Below are positions 62,214-64,000 of a DNA stretch of 64,000 nt, piece by piece. Position numbers and translations under genes: made by a program. The DNA is from Croceimicrobium sp963974215 (GTDB lineage: Bacteria; Bacteroidota; Bacteroidia; Flavobacteriales; Schleiferiaceae): contig CAXBBL010000009.1 of NCBI GenBank assembly GCA_963974215.1, forward strand, positions 157,367 through 221,366, in the 5' to 3' direction. Positions within the stretch are counted from its first letter, which is position 1, and each line of letters starts with the position of its first letter. The notes under the pieces are model-generated. The model was not told where the DNA came from. It saw only the letters and a program-made list of their open reading frames with translations, and ran no database searches.

Positions 62214-62582
62214 TTATTCGGTTTGTAAGTGAACAATTAGTGTATCATTTATAACCGAAAATGCATTTTTACTGAAGTTGTAAATTGAATCTGCTTTTTG
62301 CTTGTAGATGATTTGATCATCATCAAATTCAAGAGTTAATTCGAAGTTCAGATATCCATGTTTTGTTACTTTAATAGTTCTTTTTGTAAGATTCTCAGTT
62401 ACTTTTCGCATATGGTAGAAACCAGTGGAATCAGTTACAAAGTCGTATGTTCCAATTCGAATTTCCGCAGAGTCCAATGGCATCTTAGTGGTTCTGTCAA
62501 TCACCAAAACTTTTTGATCCGTGAAATAATCACAGGAGTAAGAAATTATAACAATGATAATTATGAGAAATTTCTGTTTCAA
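62214..62582 (-). CDS. Small lipoprotein with carboxypeptidase-regulatory-like fold
   Basis: A 122-aa lipoprotein (lipobox ISYSC). The mature part resembles a CarboxypepD_reg-like beta sandwich: VLVIDRTTKMPLDSAEIRIGTYDFVTDSTGFYHMRKV ... VTKHGYLNFELTLEF. Probably faces the periplasm. It precedes the phosphatase-like gene directly. Function unknown. Confidence 0.7.
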   Translation of the reverse strand: MKQKFLIIIIVIISYSCDYFTDQKVLVIDRTTKMPLDSAEIRIGTYDFVTDSTGFYHMRKVTENLTKRTIKVTKHGYLNFELTLEFDDDQIIYKQKADSIYNFSKNAFSVINDTLIVHLQTE

Positions 62583-62687
62583 GTTGTGTAATATTGTGGA
62601 TAATGTATGTATATGTGCACAGGTGCGCTTATCCCCCCTAAAAAGGTTTGGATTAGTTACCTATGCGATTATACCTCGCTTGCTTAA

Positions 62688-63089
62688 TTAGTTATTATCC
62701 ATTTCATCCCCCAACACAACCTCATGCTCGGCCAAAAACGCCTCATAGCCTTCTCTTCCCAGCTGGCTAATAAGCTTGCGTGAACTAACAGCGGTACCTT
62801 CTACTACATAACCGTAGGTGAAGAAGTTATCTTTAATGGTAATAGAACCGTCTATTAATAGATTGTATTCGGGGCCGGCATTTACTAAGGCGCGGCGAAA
62901 GGCGGTTTGAGCCGAGGTTCCTATACCTAAAAAGGTAAGGTGTTTGCCGGTAGTAGGTATTCCTAATGTTTTGTCGAATTGCAGAGTGTTGGAATTGGCA
63001 CTTAGAATAGTGAAGTCCATTACTTGATGAGTGCAGCTGGTTAAGGCAAAGCTAGCAACGATCATTAAAATTCGTAAAGTTTTTTTCAT
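62688..63089 (-). CDS. Small lipoprotein (TRL/DUF6567-like)
   Basis: A 133-aa lipoprotein with signal MKKTLRILMIVASFALTSC. The mature part has FRRALVNAGPEYNLLIDGSITIKDNFFTYGYVVEGTAVSSRKL, a pattern of conserved Bacteroidota lipoproteins that resemble the TRL-like family. The function is unknown, and it has no close operon partner (next gene 105 bases away). Confidence 0.72.
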   Translation of the reverse strand: MKKTLRILMIVASFALTSCTHQVMDFTILSANSNTLQFDKTLGIPTTGKHLTFLGIGTSAQTAFRRALVNAGPEYNLLIDGSITIKDNFFTYGYVVEGTAVSSRKLISQLGREGYEAFLAEHEVVLGDEMDNN

Positions 63090-63600
63090 CGGTAAAAAAT
63101 TAAATTTTTCAATTTAAATAGTGTGTTCCCCTTTTTTTCGGAGATGTCTCCTTTAAATCCTTTAAATTTTCACTAGTATATTCTTTTTTTATGAGATATC
63201 TCTTCTGTTGGAATTAATGAATATTCACTTATCTAATAACTATGAATCGCGGCTTCGCCTTACTGGGTAGGTGTATCCGTTGGTTTAGGCGCGGGCCTTT
63301 ATGTGCCAGTCGCGGCTAGCCTGGATTCCCTTTTAAGGATTGCGCAAGTAATTTAAGTCTTTGCAATTTATAAATTAATTTGTATTAGTTTCTTGATAAA
63401 TTAACATGTGCTTTACACTAGTAGCTATTAAAATAGCGTAAGTATGTGGTAAAAGAAATTAGCACTAGAGATTCTACATTATTGCCTTGGGCGGAAGTAG
63501 ACGGAACCCCTTATTTTAAAAGGGGCAATAAATCGCGCTTTGGAAGGAATAAACAGATCCTCTAGGCTGGGTTAGTCGAGAAAAAATGTTCGATGAATTT
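63090..63600. other. Non-coding region upstream of repeat R4
   Basis: About 510 AT-rich bases. A hairpin ACCCCTT-ATTTT-AAAAGGGG lies near 63508-63527. I see no gene, element end or RNA gene here. Confidence 0.4.
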
Positions 63601-63779
63601 TAGCAAGAGTAGTGAGGGGATTGACGATAATTTTGGATTTACCTTTCTGTATGCTCTTCAATCTTGCTCTTTGCTATTTGTCAGCAAGAGTTTGAGCAAG
63701 AGTATAAAGTGGAAAAACAGTATTGCTCAAGACTAACTCGCTCGATGCTCATTACTCTTGCTCAATACTGTTTTTGTGG
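63601..63779 (+). repeat. AGCAAGAGT / 35-bp repeat locus R4
   Basis: The locus contains AGCAAGAGTAGTGAGGGG, a CTGTATGCTC-TTCA-ATCTTGCTC unit, a second arm AGCAAGAGT-TTG-AGCAAGAGT, then GATGCTC-ATTACTCTTGCTC-AATACTG. It is the most rearranged copy. As in R3, the sequence after it is a GGAGCTGGCGGGGTT motif (63778-63792). Confidence 0.8.
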
Positions 63780-63917
63780 AGCTGGCGGGGTTTGCTTAGG
63801 CAGAGCCCGGTAATGGTGTTCCTTGTACCCAATTTTAAAAACCTCCTCCTTCGTCGTCGTTTTTTTCTTTACTGCACCTCTGCTTACAAGCAAGCTTGTG
63901 CAGTGGCTAGAAAAGAA

Positions 63918-63939
63918 AAAACCCGCTAGTGCGGGTTTT
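63918..63939. terminator. Bidirectional rho-independent terminator
   Basis: AAAACCCGC-TAGT-GCGGGTTTT: a 9-bp perfect stem with a 4-base loop and A/T tracts on each side. No gene ends at it within the window, so it probably serves a gene beyond the right edge or marks a decayed gene. The last ~55 bases contain another GGAGCTGGCGG motif. Confidence 0.8.
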
Positions 63940-64000
63940 AAAATTGTGGAGCTGGCGGAACCAGAACTCTATATTCAGCCTTCCTAACACCAATCCACTA

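Noticed and set aside
63723..63929. 68-aa open frame near the right edge
   Set aside because: It runs from the R4 repeat into a hairpin terminator; composition looks non-coding.
63946..64000. 3' end of a tmRNA or tRNA gene on the minus strand at the right edge
   Set aside because: After GGAGCTGGCGG the sequence (AACCAGAACTC) does not form a T-loop of the GTTCGA type, so only a short motif match remains.

Overview
The window reads as chromosomal DNA of a member of the Bacteroidota, most likely order Flavobacteriales. Evidence: a type IX secretion (T9SS) component (PorQ C-terminus) and several secreted proteins with C-terminal T9SS sorting domains; a CarboxypepD_reg-like TonB-dependent receptor; the porQ-cmk and rsfS-ftsH-LUD-cdsA-psd gene orders; a C5-pathway haem operon next to an AraC regulator; and promoter-like TAnnTTTG boxes in several gaps. 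Genus is not claimed. No rRNA, tRNA, CRISPR array, phage or transposase gene was seen.

Layout. 1-6.8 kb: porQ end and cmk, then a leftward membrane-lipid/quality-control run (ACBP, psd, cdsA, LUD, ftsH, rsfS), then birA. 7-12.5 kb: housekeeping (SRPBCC, pyrE, NUDIX, coaD, ddl, DUF4197, dinB). 12.6-28 kb: surface/secretion genes (a 1085-aa BNR/GEVED T9SS protein, a broken PKD T9SS gene, an M23 peptidase gene split by a small mobile element, a TonB receptor facing an ECF sigma/membrane-protein pair, SMUG2, DUF2237, a choice-of-anchor I protein). 28-37.4 kb: hemA-C-D-E-F-B-L leftward, divergent from araC-hemH. 37.4-48.8 kb: thioredoxin-like T9SS protein, typA, a duplicated 516-bp structured element, yceI, a 2OG-Fe oxygenase, an esterase, a broken membrane glycosyltransferase-like gene, an S23-type four-helix-bundle gene between repeats, and an SLC12-like transporter. 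49-60 kb: a giant UvrA-like ATPase with four ABC units, MltF- and 3D-type wall proteins, a DnaJ-KTSC protein and a three-gene amidoligase cluster (RimK-like ATP-grasp, GCS2, N-formylglutamate amidohydrolase). 60-64 kb: small lipoproteins, an LMW-phosphatase-like protein and repeat-rich non-coding DNA.

Three kinds of non-coding structure stand out. (1) A family of miniature elements with about 31-bp terminal inverted repeats (AACCTGAGTTCGAC...), full length 263 bp, at nine loci. One copy splits the M23 gene, and removing it with one copy of a 3-bp target duplication restores the reading frame exactly. (2) Two direct 516-bp copies (40104-40619, 40755-41270) with nested stems, one compensatory base-pair change between copies and a terminator at each 3' end: a candidate large structured RNA. 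(3) Four loci of 35-bp tandem repeats with long inverted arms, two of which flank the four-helix-bundle gene.

The haem genes probably act as one pathway unit (glutamyl-tRNA to protoporphyrinogen, with hemH adding iron). The amidoligase trio probably makes and trims a small glutamate- or amino-acid-based amide of unknown identity. The UvrA-like ATPase lacks the UvrB-binding domain in both halves and so is unlikely to be the standard excision-repair UvrA.
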